DNA from: PALSA-555 sp036521915
GTDB taxonomy: Bacteria > Actinomycetota > Acidimicrobiia > IMCC26256 > PALSA-555
Direction: 5' to 3'
Assembly (NCBI GenBank): GCA_036521915.1
Contig: DATDGU010000080.1
Span: forward strand, 1-31,991
Length of the DNA: 31,991 bases
Below the pieces are notes generated by a model that was not told the origin of the DNA, ran no database searches, and saw only the letters and a list, made by a program, of their open reading frames with translations. Each line of letters begins with the position of its first letter. Within the stretch, counting starts at the first letter, position 1. A program made the position numbers and the translations under genes. Shown one piece after another: positions 14,604 through 23,227 of the stretch.

Positions 14604-16814
14604 ATGGTGAGCGAGGGCTCCCGGGGGGCAGCCCGCGCCGCGCGCCGTTCGCGGGCGCGGCCGCTGCTCCGGACGGTCTCCGTCACGCTCGCCTGGGTCG
14701 TGGGGGCTGTCGCGCTCTGGGCGGTGCTCGCCCAGGTGCTCTCGAAGGGGTTGCCCGCCGGCATCGTCCTGCTCGGGATCATCTACGGGTCCCTGTACGC
14801 CCTGATCGCGATCGGCATCGTCCTCGTGTATCGGGCCAACCGCATCATCAACTTCGCCCAGGCGCAGCTCGGTGTGGTCGCCGGGGTCCTTGCCATCGAG
14901 CTGCACGTCACGTACGGCGTCAGCTACGTGCTCGCCGTCGCCGCCGGGATCGTGGCCGCGGTCGCGCTCGGCGCGCTCATCAGTCTGCTGCCGCGGCACC
15001 TCCGGAACAGCTCGCGGCTGATCCTGACCGTCGCGACGATCGCGCTCGCCGAGACACTCAGCGGGTTCGCGGCGCTCATCCCGCTCTGGTTCTGCAACCC
15101 GGGGAAGAACCCGTCCTGCCTCACCGCGCAGGGCCACCAGTCGTTCACGACGCCAGTCCATCTGAGCTTCACCCTCTCGCCGGTGATCTTCTCGGGCGAC
15201 GACGTGGTCGCGCTCGCCGGGGTGCTGGTCCTCGTCGTCGGGCTGACGCTCTTCTTGCGGCGCTCCCGATACGGGATCGCGATCCGCGCCGCCGCGACCA
15301 ACGCGGACCGAGCGACGCTGCTCGGCATCCCGGTGCCGCGCCTCGACACGATCGTCTGGTCCCTGGCCGCGGTCCTGTCGGCGGCCGCGGTGCTGCTGCG
15401 AGTGCCCGTCCTCGGCTTCAGCGGCTTCACGACGGTGTCGGCGGGCGGCTACGACCTGTTGCTCCGCGCCCTCGTCGCGGCCGTCATCGGCCGCATGGAG
15501 AACCTCCCCCGCACTGCGCTCGCGGCCGTCGCCTTGGGCGTCTACGACGCGCTCGCGACCTGGACGTTCTCGAACACCTCGTTCGTCGACGCGTCGCTCC
15601 TGATCGTCATCGTGGTCGCGCTGCTGGTGCAACCGAACGCGTACCGGCGCATCGGCAGCCACCTCAGCTCCTCGTGGCGCTCGGTCGCGAGCGTTCGCCC
15701 GATCCCCCGGGCGCTGGCCCAGCTTCCCGAAGTGCGGTGGTCCGTCCGGGGTCTTCGCGTGCTGGTCCTCGCCGCCGCGCTGCTCCTGCCGGTCGTCCTC
15801 ACGGGCAGCCAGACCTACCTGGCCGCCTTGATCCTGATCTACGCCATCGTCGGCCTCTCGCTGCTCGTCTTGACGGGCTGGGCGGGTCAGATCTCGCTCG
15901 GCCAGTTCGGGCTTGCTGGGATCGGAGGCGCCACGGCGGCCGTCCTGTTCCAGCAGCACGGCTGGAACTTCCTGCTCGCACTTGTCGCCGGGGTCCTCGC
16001 CGGCGCGCTGACCGCCCTCGTCATCGGGCTCCCCGCGCTGCGGATCCCTGGACCCCTGCTGGCGGTGACCACGCTCGCGTTCGGGATCGCCGTGTCGAGC
16101 TATGTCCTCGTCCCGACCAACCTGTCCTGGTTCGTGACGCTCCAGGTCAACCGGCCGACGGTGTTCGGCGCGGACCTGCTCGGTCAGGACTGGCAGATCT
16201 ACTACCTCTGCCTCCTGTCGTTCTTGGTCGTGCTCGTCGCGGTGCGGTCGTTGCGTCGAAGCCGGATCGGTCGCGCCCTGATCGCGACCCGTGACAACGA
16301 GGAGGCGGCCGCGGCCGCCACCTTGAACACCACGGTGACGAAGCTGACCGCCTTCGTGATCTCGGGCGCGATCGCCGGGTTCGCGGGCGTGATCTTCGTC
16401 ATCCACCAGCGCGGCGTGAACAGCGGCTCCTACACCGCGGACATCAACATCGCGCTCTTCTTGATGATCGTCGTCGGCGGCGCCGAATCGTTGCCGGGCG
16501 TCGTGATCGGCGCGATCTACATCTGGGGCACGCAGTACTACCTGCACGGCAGCTACACGCTCATCGGCAGCGGGCTCGGCATCCTCATCCTCATCATCGT
16601 GCTGCCCGAGGGCCTCGGCGGGCTCCTCTACCGGCTGCGAGACGCGCTGCTCCGATGGCTGGCACGCCGGAAGTCGATCCCCGTCCCCGGGTTGGCACCA
16701 CCCGCGGTGGACCACCCCGGCGTCGAGCGCGGCGCGGCCGAGGTCCTCGACGAGCTCGGTACCTCGCCCGACGGACCCGTCGCCGGCACACGACCACACG
16801 CCGACGTCCCGTGA
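14604..16814 (+). CDS. Fused branched-chain-amino-acid-type ABC permease (LivH-LivM)
   Basis: A 736-residue membrane protein joining two permease subunits in one chain. The first half (about 40-345) is LivH-like, with the family opening GIIYGSLYALIAIGIVLVYR followed by INFAQAQLG. The second half (about 380-690) is LivM-like, with YAIVGLSLLVLTGWAGQISLG followed by QFGLAGIGG. A short basic linker containing SSSWRSVASV joins them. In most bacteria these are two genes. The start is uncertain: GTG 14571 is also in frame, but neither has a strong ribosome site; ATG 14604 is closer to the first hydrophobic region. The stop TGA overlaps the next start (GTGA at 16811-16814), showing translational coupling to the ATPase fusion. 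The tail after the last TM helix is Pro-rich. Confidence 0.9.
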   Translation: MVSEGSRGAARAARRSRARPLLRTVSVTLAWVVGAVALWAVLAQVLSKGLPAGIVLLGIIYGSLYALIAIGIVLVYRANRIINFAQAQLGVVAGVLAIELHVTYGVSYVLAVAAGIVAAVALGALISLLPRHLRNSSRLILTVATIALAETLSGFAALIPLWFCNPGKNPSCLTAQGHQSFTTPVHLSFTLSPVIFSGDDVVALAGVLVLVVGLTLFLRRSRYGIAIRAAATNADRATLLGIPVPRLDTIVWSLAAVLSAAAVLLRVPVLGFSGFTTVSAGGYDLLLRALVAAVIGRMENLPRTALAAVALGVYDALATWTFSNTSFVDASLLIVIVVALLVQPNAYRRIGSHLSSSWRSVASVRPIPRALAQLPEVRWSVRGLRVLVLAAALLLPVVLTGSQTYLAALILIYAIVGLSLLVLTGWAGQISLGQFGLAGIGGATAAVLFQQHGWNFLLALVAGVLAGALTALVIGLPALRIPGPLLAVTTLAFGIAVSSYVLVPTNLSWFVTLQVNRPTVFGADLLGQDWQIYYLCLLSFLVVLVAVRSLRRSRIGRALIATRDNEEAAAAATLNTTVTKLTAFVISGAIAGFAGVIFVIHQRGVNSGSYTADINIALFLMIVVGGAESLPGVVIGAIYIWGTQYYLHGSYTLIGSGLGILILIIVLPEGLGGLLYRLRDALLRWLARRKSIPVPGLAPPAVDHPGVERGAAEVLDELGTSPDGPVAGTRPHADVP

Positions 16815-19753
16815 CCGCGCCGACGACTGCCTCTCGCCCCACGGCGTGGTGGGCGCGGCTCGATCCGCGCCAGATCACCGCCCCGTACCCGGTCCTGCCG
16901 TTGCTGGTGCTGATGGGCCTCGCGACGACGGCGCAGGTCGGAGGACTGGCGCTCCTCCTGCTGCTGCCGGGAATCAAGGACACCTTCGGGGCCAGCCTCT
17001 TCGTCGTCTCGACGGTCGTCGTGATCGGCATCCAGCTCGGGCTCGCGGCCGACGTCCCGACCGCGGCCCTCGCCAATCGACTCGGGGCGATGCGGGTGCT
17101 GTGCGGCGGGATGATCGTGCTCGCCTCGCTCCTGCTCACGACGGCCGTCGCCGGCCTCGCGGCGAACTCGGTGGCGCTCGACATCGGCGTCGCCGGCGTC
17201 GCCGTCGGCGGCTGGGCGCTCACCTCGGTCCAGAACCGCCTGCTGGCCGCGTATTACCCCGAGTCGTTGCGGCCGACCGTGTTCTTCGCGCTGCGCGCCG
17301 CGATCGTCGGGGGGCTGGCGCTCGCGCCACTCCTCATCGGGGCCCTCGAGCTCTTCTACGACTGGCAGGCGCCCTTCGAGGTCCTCGCCGGGACCATGCT
17401 CGCCTTCGTCCTCGCGGCCCTCCTGCTGCCCGGCCCCGGCCGGCGCGCCACACCCGACGAGCCCGACGCGCCCGACGAGCCCGACGATGCCGACGTGGCC
17501 GCGCCGAGCTTCGCCGAGGCGACTCGCGTCCTCTTCGCCCACCAGGCGGTGCGCCGTCTGTACTACTCGCTCCCCTTCCTGACGGTGACGGTCCTCGGGA
17601 TGCGGTCGTTCACCGACCTGCTGTACCGCAACGTGTTCCACCAGGATGCGGCCCACCGGGCGCTGATCGCTGCGTCCGTGCAGCCCGGGGCCCTGATCGG
17701 GCTGGCGATCGGGTTCGTCCTCGTCGGTCGGCGCTTCGTGCACGATCCCGGTGCCGCGGTTCGCTTGCTCGCCCTCAGCGGCGCGCTCAGCGCCGTGTGC
17801 CTCGTCGGTGTCGCGGCATCGCCGAGCGTCGCCTGGGCGATCGCCTTCCAAGCCGCGTACGTCGTGGTGTCGGCCTCGCTCCTCGCGGGCGTCTACACGA
17901 CCGTGTCACTGGTGTCGCCGGCGCGACACCTCATGCTGGCGTTCGCCCTCACGTCGGTGTGGCTCTCCTTCGGCGTCGCGGCGATCGCACCCGCGGGACC
18001 CTCCCTGGTCACCGATGTCGACGGGGTCTTCGGGTTCCGGGCCGGACTGCTGGTCTTCGTCGTGCTCTACCTCGTCGGCTCGGCGATCCTGGCGTCCGCC
18101 GCCGCGACGCTCGAGCCGGCGCTCGAGGCACTCCAGATCACCGCGGCGGCTGACGCCGAGGTCCGCCGGGCCCGGCGGGAAGGGCGCGCCAGCCTCCTCA
18201 TGCTGCGCGCGGTCGACGCGGGCTACGACGGTCGTCCCGTGCTCTCGGGGATCGACCTGGACGTGCCGGACGGGGAGCTCGTCGCGGTGCTGGGCACGAA
18301 CGGCGCCGGCAAGAGCACGCTGCTGCGCGTGATCTCGGGCCTCACCAGCCCGACGGCCGGCCAAGTCATCTTCGACGGTCAGGACATCACCAGCCTGGAT
18401 CCCAGTCGGATCGCGAGCCTCGGCATCGTGCAGGTGCCGGGCGGCCGTGGGATCTTCGCCGACCTCACCGTCGCCGAGAGCCTCGAGGTGGCCGGCTGGC
18501 CCTATCTGCACGAGCCGGACTACGTGCGACGGGCGACCGAGGCTGCGCTCGCGCACTTCCCCGTGCTCCGCGAGCGGTGGCACACCGCCGCGGGCGACCT
18601 CTCCGGTGGGGAGCAGCAGATGCTGAGCCTGGCGCAGGCGTTCATCGCGCGGCCCCGGCTGCTGATGATCGACGAGCTCTCGCTCGGCCTGGCGCCTACG
18701 GTGATCGAGGGGCTGCTGGAGGTCGTCCGACAGATCCACGAGAACGGCACGACGGTGCTGCTCGTGGAGCAGTCGGTCGATCTCGCCATGCGACTCGCCG
18801 CCCGCGCGGTGTTCATGGAGCGGGGGCGCATCATGTTCACCGGCGCGATCACCGAGCTCGTCGCCCGTGACGACCTCATCCGCGCCGTGTTCCTCGCCGG
18901 CGCGACGACGAGCGCACGGGGTGTCGAGGGGCCGCCCGTGCGGGAGAGTCCCGCACGCCGCGGGTCGCCCTCGAACGGCGACGGGGTGGTGCTGTCCGCG
19001 CGGGGGCTGCGGCGGACCTACGGAGGCGTCACCGCGGTCGACCACCTCGATCTCGACCTGCACGCGGGTGAGTTCCTCGGCGTCATGGGCCCCAACGGGG
19101 CGGGGAAGACGACGGTGCTCGAGATGCTGTCGGGCCACCTGCCCGCCAACGCCGGCCGCGTGGTCATGTTCGGTGAGGACATCAGCGGCTGGCCCGCGCA
19201 CCGCCGCGCCGCGGCGGGGCTCGGCCGGTCGTTCCAGTCGGCTCGACTCTGGCCCGGTCTCACGGTGCAGGAGACGCTCGCGGTGGCGGTCGCACCCCGG
19301 GTCCGCTCGCCGGGTGCCGTCGCCGCGCTGCTCTGCCTCCCCACCGTGTCGCGCGCCGAGCGACGAGTGGGCTACGCGGTCGACGAGGTCGTCGAGCAGC
19401 TCGGACTCGACGACTACCGCGACCAACTCACCGCCGAGCTGTCGACCGGCACCCGACGGCTCGTGGAGCTCGCCATCCTCGTCGCGATGCAGCCCTCGAT
19501 CCTGCTGCTCGACGAACCGTCCGCCGGCGTCGCCCAGGCCGAATCCCTGGCGATGGTCCCGCTCTTGCGGGACACCCGCGCCCTCCTCGACGCCAGCGTG
19601 CTCATCATCGAGCACGACCTCACGTTGCTGCGGACGCTCGCCGACCGCGTCGTGGCCATGGACGCCGGCAAGGTCCTCACCGTCGGGACGCCCGCGGAGG
19701 TCTTCGAGGATTCGCGTGTGGTAGCCGCCTACCTCGGCACGGCGCCACAATGA
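16811..19753 (+). CDS. MFS-like membrane domain fused to LivF-type and LivG-type ABC ATPases
   Basis: A 980-residue three-part fusion. Residues 27 to about 440 hold twelve hydrophobic segments in the two-times-six layout of the major facilitator superfamily, with an acidic Pro/Asp/Glu linker near residues 215-229 between the halves. Residues about 468-700 are a LivF-like ATPase: Walker A GTNGAGKST (495-503), signature LSGGEQQ, Walker B LLMIDELSLG. Residues about 725-980 are a LivG-like ATPase: Walker A GPNGAGKTT (760-768), a degenerate signature LSTGTRR, and Walker B LLLDEPSAGVA. Both nucleotide sites look usable. Start GTG 16811 overlaps the LivHM stop by 4 nt, and the ATG of the following lipoprotein overlaps this stop. 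The MFS part could transport, anchor the ATPases or sense substrate; which is unknown. Confidence 0.9.
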   Translation: MTAPTTASRPTAWWARLDPRQITAPYPVLPLLVLMGLATTAQVGGLALLLLLPGIKDTFGASLFVVSTVVVIGIQLGLAADVPTAALANRLGAMRVLCGGMIVLASLLLTTAVAGLAANSVALDIGVAGVAVGGWALTSVQNRLLAAYYPESLRPTVFFALRAAIVGGLALAPLLIGALELFYDWQAPFEVLAGTMLAFVLAALLLPGPGRRATPDEPDAPDEPDDADVAAPSFAEATRVLFAHQAVRRLYYSLPFLTVTVLGMRSFTDLLYRNVFHQDAAHRALIAASVQPGALIGLAIGFVLVGRRFVHDPGAAVRLLALSGALSAVCLVGVAASPSVAWAIAFQAAYVVVSASLLAGVYTTVSLVSPARHLMLAFALTSVWLSFGVAAIAPAGPSLVTDVDGVFGFRAGLLVFVVLYLVGSAILASAAATLEPALEALQITAAADAEVRRARREGRASLLMLRAVDAGYDGRPVLSGIDLDVPDGELVAVLGTNGAGKSTLLRVISGLTSPTAGQVIFDGQDITSLDPSRIASLGIVQVPGGRGIFADLTVAESLEVAGWPYLHEPDYVRRATEAALAHFPVLRERWHTAAGDLSGGEQQMLSLAQAFIARPRLLMIDELSLGLAPTVIEGLLEVVRQIHENGTTVLLVEQSVDLAMRLAARAVFMERGRIMFTGAITELVARDDLIRAVFLAGATTSARGVEGPPVRESPARRGSPSNGDGVVLSARGLRRTYGGVTAVDHLDLDLHAGEFLGVMGPNGAGKTTVLEMLSGHLPANAGRVVMFGEDISGWPAHRRAAAGLGRSFQSARLWPGLTVQETLAVAVAPRVRSPGAVAALLCLPTVSRAERRVGYAVDEVVEQLGLDDYRDQLTAELSTGTRRLVELAILVAMQPSILLLDEPSAGVAQAESLAMVPLLRDTRALLDASVLIIEHDLTLLRTLADRVVAMDAGKVLTVGTPAEVFEDSRVVAAYLGTAPQ
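17453..17497 (+). repeat. 9-bp tandem repeat in the MFS central loop
   Basis: Five in-frame units of 9 bp (CCCGACGAG, with changes only in the final bases and in the last unit) encode PDE-PDA-PDE-PDD-ADV. The result is the acidic linker between the two MFS halves. Copy number may vary between strains. Confidence 0.75.
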
Positions 19754-21012
19754 CCGACGACCACCGGCCCGGTCGGGACACCCGGACCGTGCACCCCTCG
19801 GGTGGGTGGCGCCCCGGCCTCGCGGTCGTCGGCGCCGCGGTGCTCGCCGTCGCGCTCGTGGCCTGCGCGACGCCGCCCCGCTTCGGCGTCTCGACGACGG
19901 TCGTGACACCGACCGGCACCTGCGACACCTCGCGGGTCGTCGAGATCGGCGCCTCGCTCGCCCTCTCCGGCTCGCAAGGCCCGCTCGGGCGGGAGTACCT
20001 GACCGGCCTCAAGATGGCAGTCGCGCACGTCAACTCGACCGGCGGCGTCCTCACGCACCACCAGTGCCTCGAGCTGCTCTACAAGGACGATGGCGGCAGC
20101 GTGCCGGTGGCCCAACGCGCCGTCGTGGACCTCGTCGACCGGGACCAGGTCAACTTCCTCGTCGGCCCGATCCTCTCAGCACAGGCCAAGGGCGCGAGCG
20201 CCGCGCTCGCCCGCTCCAACATCCCCGCCGCGAGCTTCTCGACCCTCAACCAGACGTTTCGACGCGCCGCTTCCCCGTGGACGTTCCCGCTCACCTCGTC
20301 GAGCGGCGTCACGACCACCGCGATGATCGCGTTCGCTCAGACGCAGGGATGGCGTCGCCTCGCCGTCGCCGCCACCGACGATCCCGTCGGTCGACAGGGC
20401 GTCGCGTCGCTCGCGGCATCCGCCGCGCGGCGCGGCCTCACGATCACCGGCGAGGAGTTCATCCCCTCGACGGATCCCGCCGACCAGAGCCTCCAGCGCC
20501 TCCGGGCCACACACCCCGACGGCGTGGCGCTGGTCGGTGACACGCTGGCCGTCACGGCCGCGCTCCAAGGCCGAGCGGCCCTCGCGTGGGATGTCCCGGT
20601 GGTGGCCAGCTCGATCGCGATCGATCCGAACGTGGTCAACGCGCTCGGGCCCAGTGGCCTCGCGGGCGTCGACGTCGTCGTCCCGCAGGCGATCGTCGCC
20701 CAGCCCGGCATCTCCGACGCCGACGTCCGGGCCTTTCGCGACGCCCTGCGCACCCAGGCGCCGCGATCCCTCACCGGGTCAATCGTCGCGTTCGCGCAGG
20801 GCTACGACGCCATCTCGATGCTCGCCTCCGCGGTGCAGAGCGTGCACTCGCTGGCCGCCGCGAACATCCGGACCTACCTCGAGAGCGCCAACTATCAGGG
20901 CCTCCTCGCGTCGTACACGTACACCGCATCGACGCACACCGGCATCCCGGGCAACCAGCAGGTGACGGTCCCAGCCTCGGGACTCTCGGACGGCCTCTTC
21001 CCTTCTCCGTAG
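19750..21012 (+). CDS. Lipoprotein substrate-binding protein (LivK/ANF-receptor type)
   Basis: A 420-residue protein. Its N-terminal hydrophobic segment (LAVVGAAVLAVALVACA) ends in a lipobox with Cys39, so it should be lipid-anchored outside the membrane. The mature part is a type I periplasmic-binding protein: the opening EIGASLALSGSQGPLGREYLTG is typical of LivK-like receptors, followed by KDDGGSVPVAQRAVVDLV and the second lobe with MIAFAQTQGWRRLAVAATDD. ATG 19750 overlaps the stop of the ATPase fusion (ATGA), so it is translationally coupled. This is the second binding protein of the cluster and has little obvious likeness to the large one at 11946; they may accept different ligands. Confidence 0.9.
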   Translation: MTDDHRPGRDTRTVHPSGGWRPGLAVVGAAVLAVALVACATPPRFGVSTTVVTPTGTCDTSRVVEIGASLALSGSQGPLGREYLTGLKMAVAHVNSTGGVLTHHQCLELLYKDDGGSVPVAQRAVVDLVDRDQVNFLVGPILSAQAKGASAALARSNIPAASFSTLNQTFRRAASPWTFPLTSSSGVTTTAMIAFAQTQGWRRLAVAATDDPVGRQGVASLAASAARRGLTITGEEFIPSTDPADQSLQRLRATHPDGVALVGDTLAVTAALQGRAALAWDVPVVASSIAIDPNVVNALGPSGLAGVDVVVPQAIVAQPGISDADVRAFRDALRTQAPRSLTGSIVAFAQGYDAISMLASAVQSVHSLAAANIRTYLESANYQGLLASYTYTASTHTGIPGNQQVTVPASGLSDGLFPSP

Positions 21013-21024
21013 GGCGGGTGCCCG

Positions 21025-21045
21025 GCTCGTGTGCGCAGCACGGGC
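21025..21045. terminator. Hairpin after the transporter cluster
   Basis: GCTCGTG pairs with CACGGGC (one G-T wobble) around a 7-nt loop, 12 nt after the lipoprotein stop and before the convergent gene at 21090. No T tract follows. Confidence 0.3.
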
Positions 21046-21089
21046 TCACCGAGGCTCGCGATCGTCGCGCGAGCCGGCCTCGCTGCCCG

Positions 21090-21578
21090 TCAGCTCGGGG
21101 CGACCGGTCGCAGCCGAGCGGTGAACCCGACATAGTCCCAGAGCATGTCGGGGCCGTCGCGTCGCCGGGTCACCTCGATCGGGAGCCCGACGGGCCGGAG
21201 CACGTGGGTGCCGTCCTCGTAGGACGCCACGACGGTGATCGGCGTCTGCTTGTCGAACTCGGCGACGTCGTGCACGCCGTGCTCGACCTTGCCGTCGCAG
21301 CGCATGTCGTGGACGATGCCGTTGGCGGTCACGACGAGGCGGTCCCCGCACTGCTCGATCCGCTGCACGTGGCCGAGCGCCGGGTGCGCCGGCACCGTCT
21401 CGCCGTCGGCGTGCACCTCGACGACCTCCCACGTGCCCCGCAGGTCGGGGGCGCCGTCGACGATCGGCTCGGTGCAGCCCGCGAGCGCGGGTGGCGGCAG
21501 CTCGTCGCCGTACCCGCCGGGTGGGGTGTGGGCCACCGGGATGTCGCGCAGCCCACGCTGCGGATCGTCGCTCGCCAC
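21090..21578 (-). CDS. Hypothetical beta-rich protein, 162 aa
   Basis: I do not recognise a named family. The first 45 residues are Pro/Gly-rich and probably disordered. From GTWEVVEVHADG onward there are alternating strands (DRLVVTANGIVHDMRC, ITVVASYEDGTHVLRP, LWDYVGFTARLRPV), consistent with a small beta-barrel or lipocalin-like fold. Three cysteines (about 35, 77 and 93) are present. No signal peptide or TM segment is seen. Start GTG 21578 has no Shine-Dalgarno, but TAAGTT lies 6 nt upstream, predicting a leaderless mRNA. That box includes the stop of the 74-residue gene just upstream in the same frame; only 9 nt separate the two. Confidence 0.7.
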   Translation of the reverse strand: MASDDPQRGLRDIPVAHTPPGGYGDELPPPALAGCTEPIVDGAPDLRGTWEVVEVHADGETVPAHPALGHVQRIEQCGDRLVVTANGIVHDMRCDGKVEHGVHDVAEFDKQTPITVVASYEDGTHVLRPVGLPIEVTRRRDGPDMLWDYVGFTARLRPVAPS

Positions 21579-21584
21579 GGCGGC

Positions 21585-21590
21585 AACTTA
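21585..21590 (-). promoter_or_regulatory. TANNNT -10 box overlapping a stop codon
   Basis: On the minus strand TAAGTT begins with the stop (TAA) of the 74-residue gene and sits 6 nt before the GTG at 21578. It is the second case in the window where a stop codon is part of the next promoter. Confidence 0.4.
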
Positions 21591-21812
21591 GGTCGGCGAG
21601 GAATGCGACGCGGTGACGCTCGCGACCACGGCCGAGGCGGTGATGAGGAGGCTGGCCTTCAGGTCGGCCTGCCCGCTGAGCGCCACCAGCTGCTGCTGGG
21701 TGTTGCGCAGCATCGTGTCGACCGAGCTGCGCTCCGTCCCCCGGAACAGCTCCGCCCTCGGATGCGCCACCGCGCGGGGACTAGGTCGCGGGTCGGACAC
21801 GGCCTCGGACAC
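21588..21812 (-). CDS. Small membrane protein resembling the N-terminus of PycTM (DUF5706) effectors
   Basis: A 74-residue protein. Residues 31-57 (VDTMLRNTQQQLVALSGQAD, then LKASLLI) resemble the start of the Pycsar effector membrane domain, where an amphipathic helix with a conserved Asp-x-Lys-Ala leads into a TM helix. Here one hydrophobic segment (SLLITASAVVASV) is followed at once by SHSSPT and a stop. Normal PycTM proteins continue with further TM helices, so this is either a truncated relic or a one-helix variant. No pyrimidine cyclase is nearby. GTG 21812 is chosen because TAGAGT lies 6 nt upstream. The family likeness is from memory and needs a profile search. Confidence 0.55.
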   Translation of the reverse strand: MSEAVSDPRPSPRAVAHPRAELFRGTERSSVDTMLRNTQQQLVALSGQADLKASLLITASAVVASVTASHSSPT

Positions 21813-22156
21813 GGCGTGACTCTACGCGGGCGCCCCGAGGTGACGAGCGCTCGTCGGGCATCGGCCGAATCGGACGGGCGACGCCGAGCGCCCGATGCTC
21901 GCGGCGCGTGCCCCGAAAACAGCAGCGGCGTGGTGTACATCGACAACGCCCCGGCGCTGCGCGTCCCGGCCAAACGCCGGCTGTCGACTCAGGAGCCGGG
22001 CACCGCGAAGCGGCGTTGCGGGGCGGCCACGCCACGTCGGGTGGCGCGGGCGCGCCGGCGCTGCTATCCACTTCTTCCTAGGGGCGGCTGGCGCCGACGG
22101 GACCGGTGGGTCCGGTTTCCCGAGATCGCCACGCCGATGCGGGAATCGGGGACGAC
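21813..22156. other. Non-coding gap of 344 bp
   Basis: This divergent space holds the -10 box of the minus-strand 74-residue gene at its left end. The rest is GC-rich; plus-strand frames here are low in coding character and have no ribosome site. Weak AT-richer spots near 22062-22082 could be a promoter for the following gene, but no clear -35/-10 pair is visible. Confidence 0.5.
21819..21824 (-). promoter_or_regulatory. TANNNT -10 box for leaderless small gene
   Basis: TAGAGT on the minus strand lies 6 nt before the GTG start at 21812, and no Shine-Dalgarno is present. Confidence 0.45.
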
Positions 22157-23151
22157 GTGAACGGCCGAGGGGGAAACGGCGACGAGTCGGCGGTGCCGAC
22201 CTCGTCCGCGCCGATGCACCACTGGCTGTACCCGATGCTGGCGGGCGGCCCGGGGCATTTCGAGGGGAGCGACCGTCGCTACCGCGCCGACTTCGAGGTC
22301 TACCGGCGCGCCGCGATGGCCGGTCGGATCCTCCGGGGCGAGGGCCCGCTCGCCGCGGGGTTCCGCTCGATCCGGGAGCACGACGTCCTGTGGCTCCTCG
22401 CCGGCGTCGACGCCGGGGTGGTCGGCCGCGGCACGGTCCGGGAGGTCTTCGGCCGACCCGAGCCCCGCGTCCGCTTCACGCTCGACCGCGCGACGTCCCG
22501 GATCCTCGCCCAGGACCCGGTCTCGTGGAGGGGCTCGACTGGTGGGTGGAGCTCCTCGACGACCGCGACGAGCGCCGGCTCGCGCCGCTCGGCGTCCCGA
22601 CACTTCGCAAGGTCATCGCGCGGCGCACGTCGCTGCTCGCCGATCCGAGCCTCGCCGGCCTCGTGCGGACGCTGCGGTCGTTCGACTTCGCCGTGGGCGT
22701 GCACACCGAGCGCTCCAGCGCCTCCTATCTCGTCGGCCTCGGTGAGCACGGTCTCGTCGTGGGCTGTCTCATCCGCGGCGGCCAGAGCGTGCAACCCACG
22801 CCCACCGTGCTGCGCACGATCGCGTCGGTCGGGTGGCGCGCCTGGTCGCTGAAGGAGCACCTGTCCGACGCGCCGGTCGAGGTGAACCAGTGGTTCGCGT
22901 TCAGCCGCGTCCCCCACCCGCACCTGGTCCGTTTCCCTGAGGAGGGCGACCACTCGGTGAGCTGGCTGCAGGGCGGCCAGATGGAGCTCGGGCCGCGGAC
23001 CCGGCTGCGCTGGCTCACGCCGAAGCCGGTCAGGCGTTCGTCGGCAGGCGCGAACCCGACCCCGACGGTCGTGAAGTTCGACACGACGCTGATCGACGAG
23101 GCCCCGGCGGTCCCCGAGTCGGTGTCGTTCCGCCGGCGGCGCATCGACTGA
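22157..23151 (+). pseudogene. Unknown conserved-looking protein, split by a one-base frameshift
   Basis: Two consecutive frames together make one protein of about 331 residues. Residues 1 to about 120 are read from GTG 22157 (GGGGA 5 nt upstream), with HHWLYPMLAGGPGHFEG and FRSIREHDVLWLLAGVD. At about 22514-22520 the coding signal moves back one base and continues as GLVEGLDWWVELLDD, VHTERSSASYLVGLGEHG, and then to a stop at 23151. The span of 995 nt plus one base gives a whole number of codons. An extra C in the run ACCCGG would restore the frame. I recognise no family; the C-terminal half is beta-rich with no TM. It could be a sequencing error, a young pseudogene or, less likely, programmed slippage. 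Confidence 0.65.
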
Positions 23152-23227
23152 GCTCGCCCGAATCGACCCGTGGATCGTTGACCCCAACGCCACGTTCCGG
23201 CGAACCTTCCGGCACCCGATCTCGGCG

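Noticed and set aside
14589..16799. Long minus-strand open frame opposite the fused permease
   Set aside because: The translation is rich in Asp, Arg and Glu repeats that mirror hydrophobic codons of the real permease; no family likeness.
17906..19909. Long minus-strand open frame opposite the ATPase fusion
   Set aside because: Shadow of the two ABC domains; no motifs of its own.
22514..22520. Programmed -1 frameshift signal
   Set aside because: No X-XXY-YYZ heptamer and no obvious downstream stem-loop or pseudoknot; a simple indel explains the shift better.
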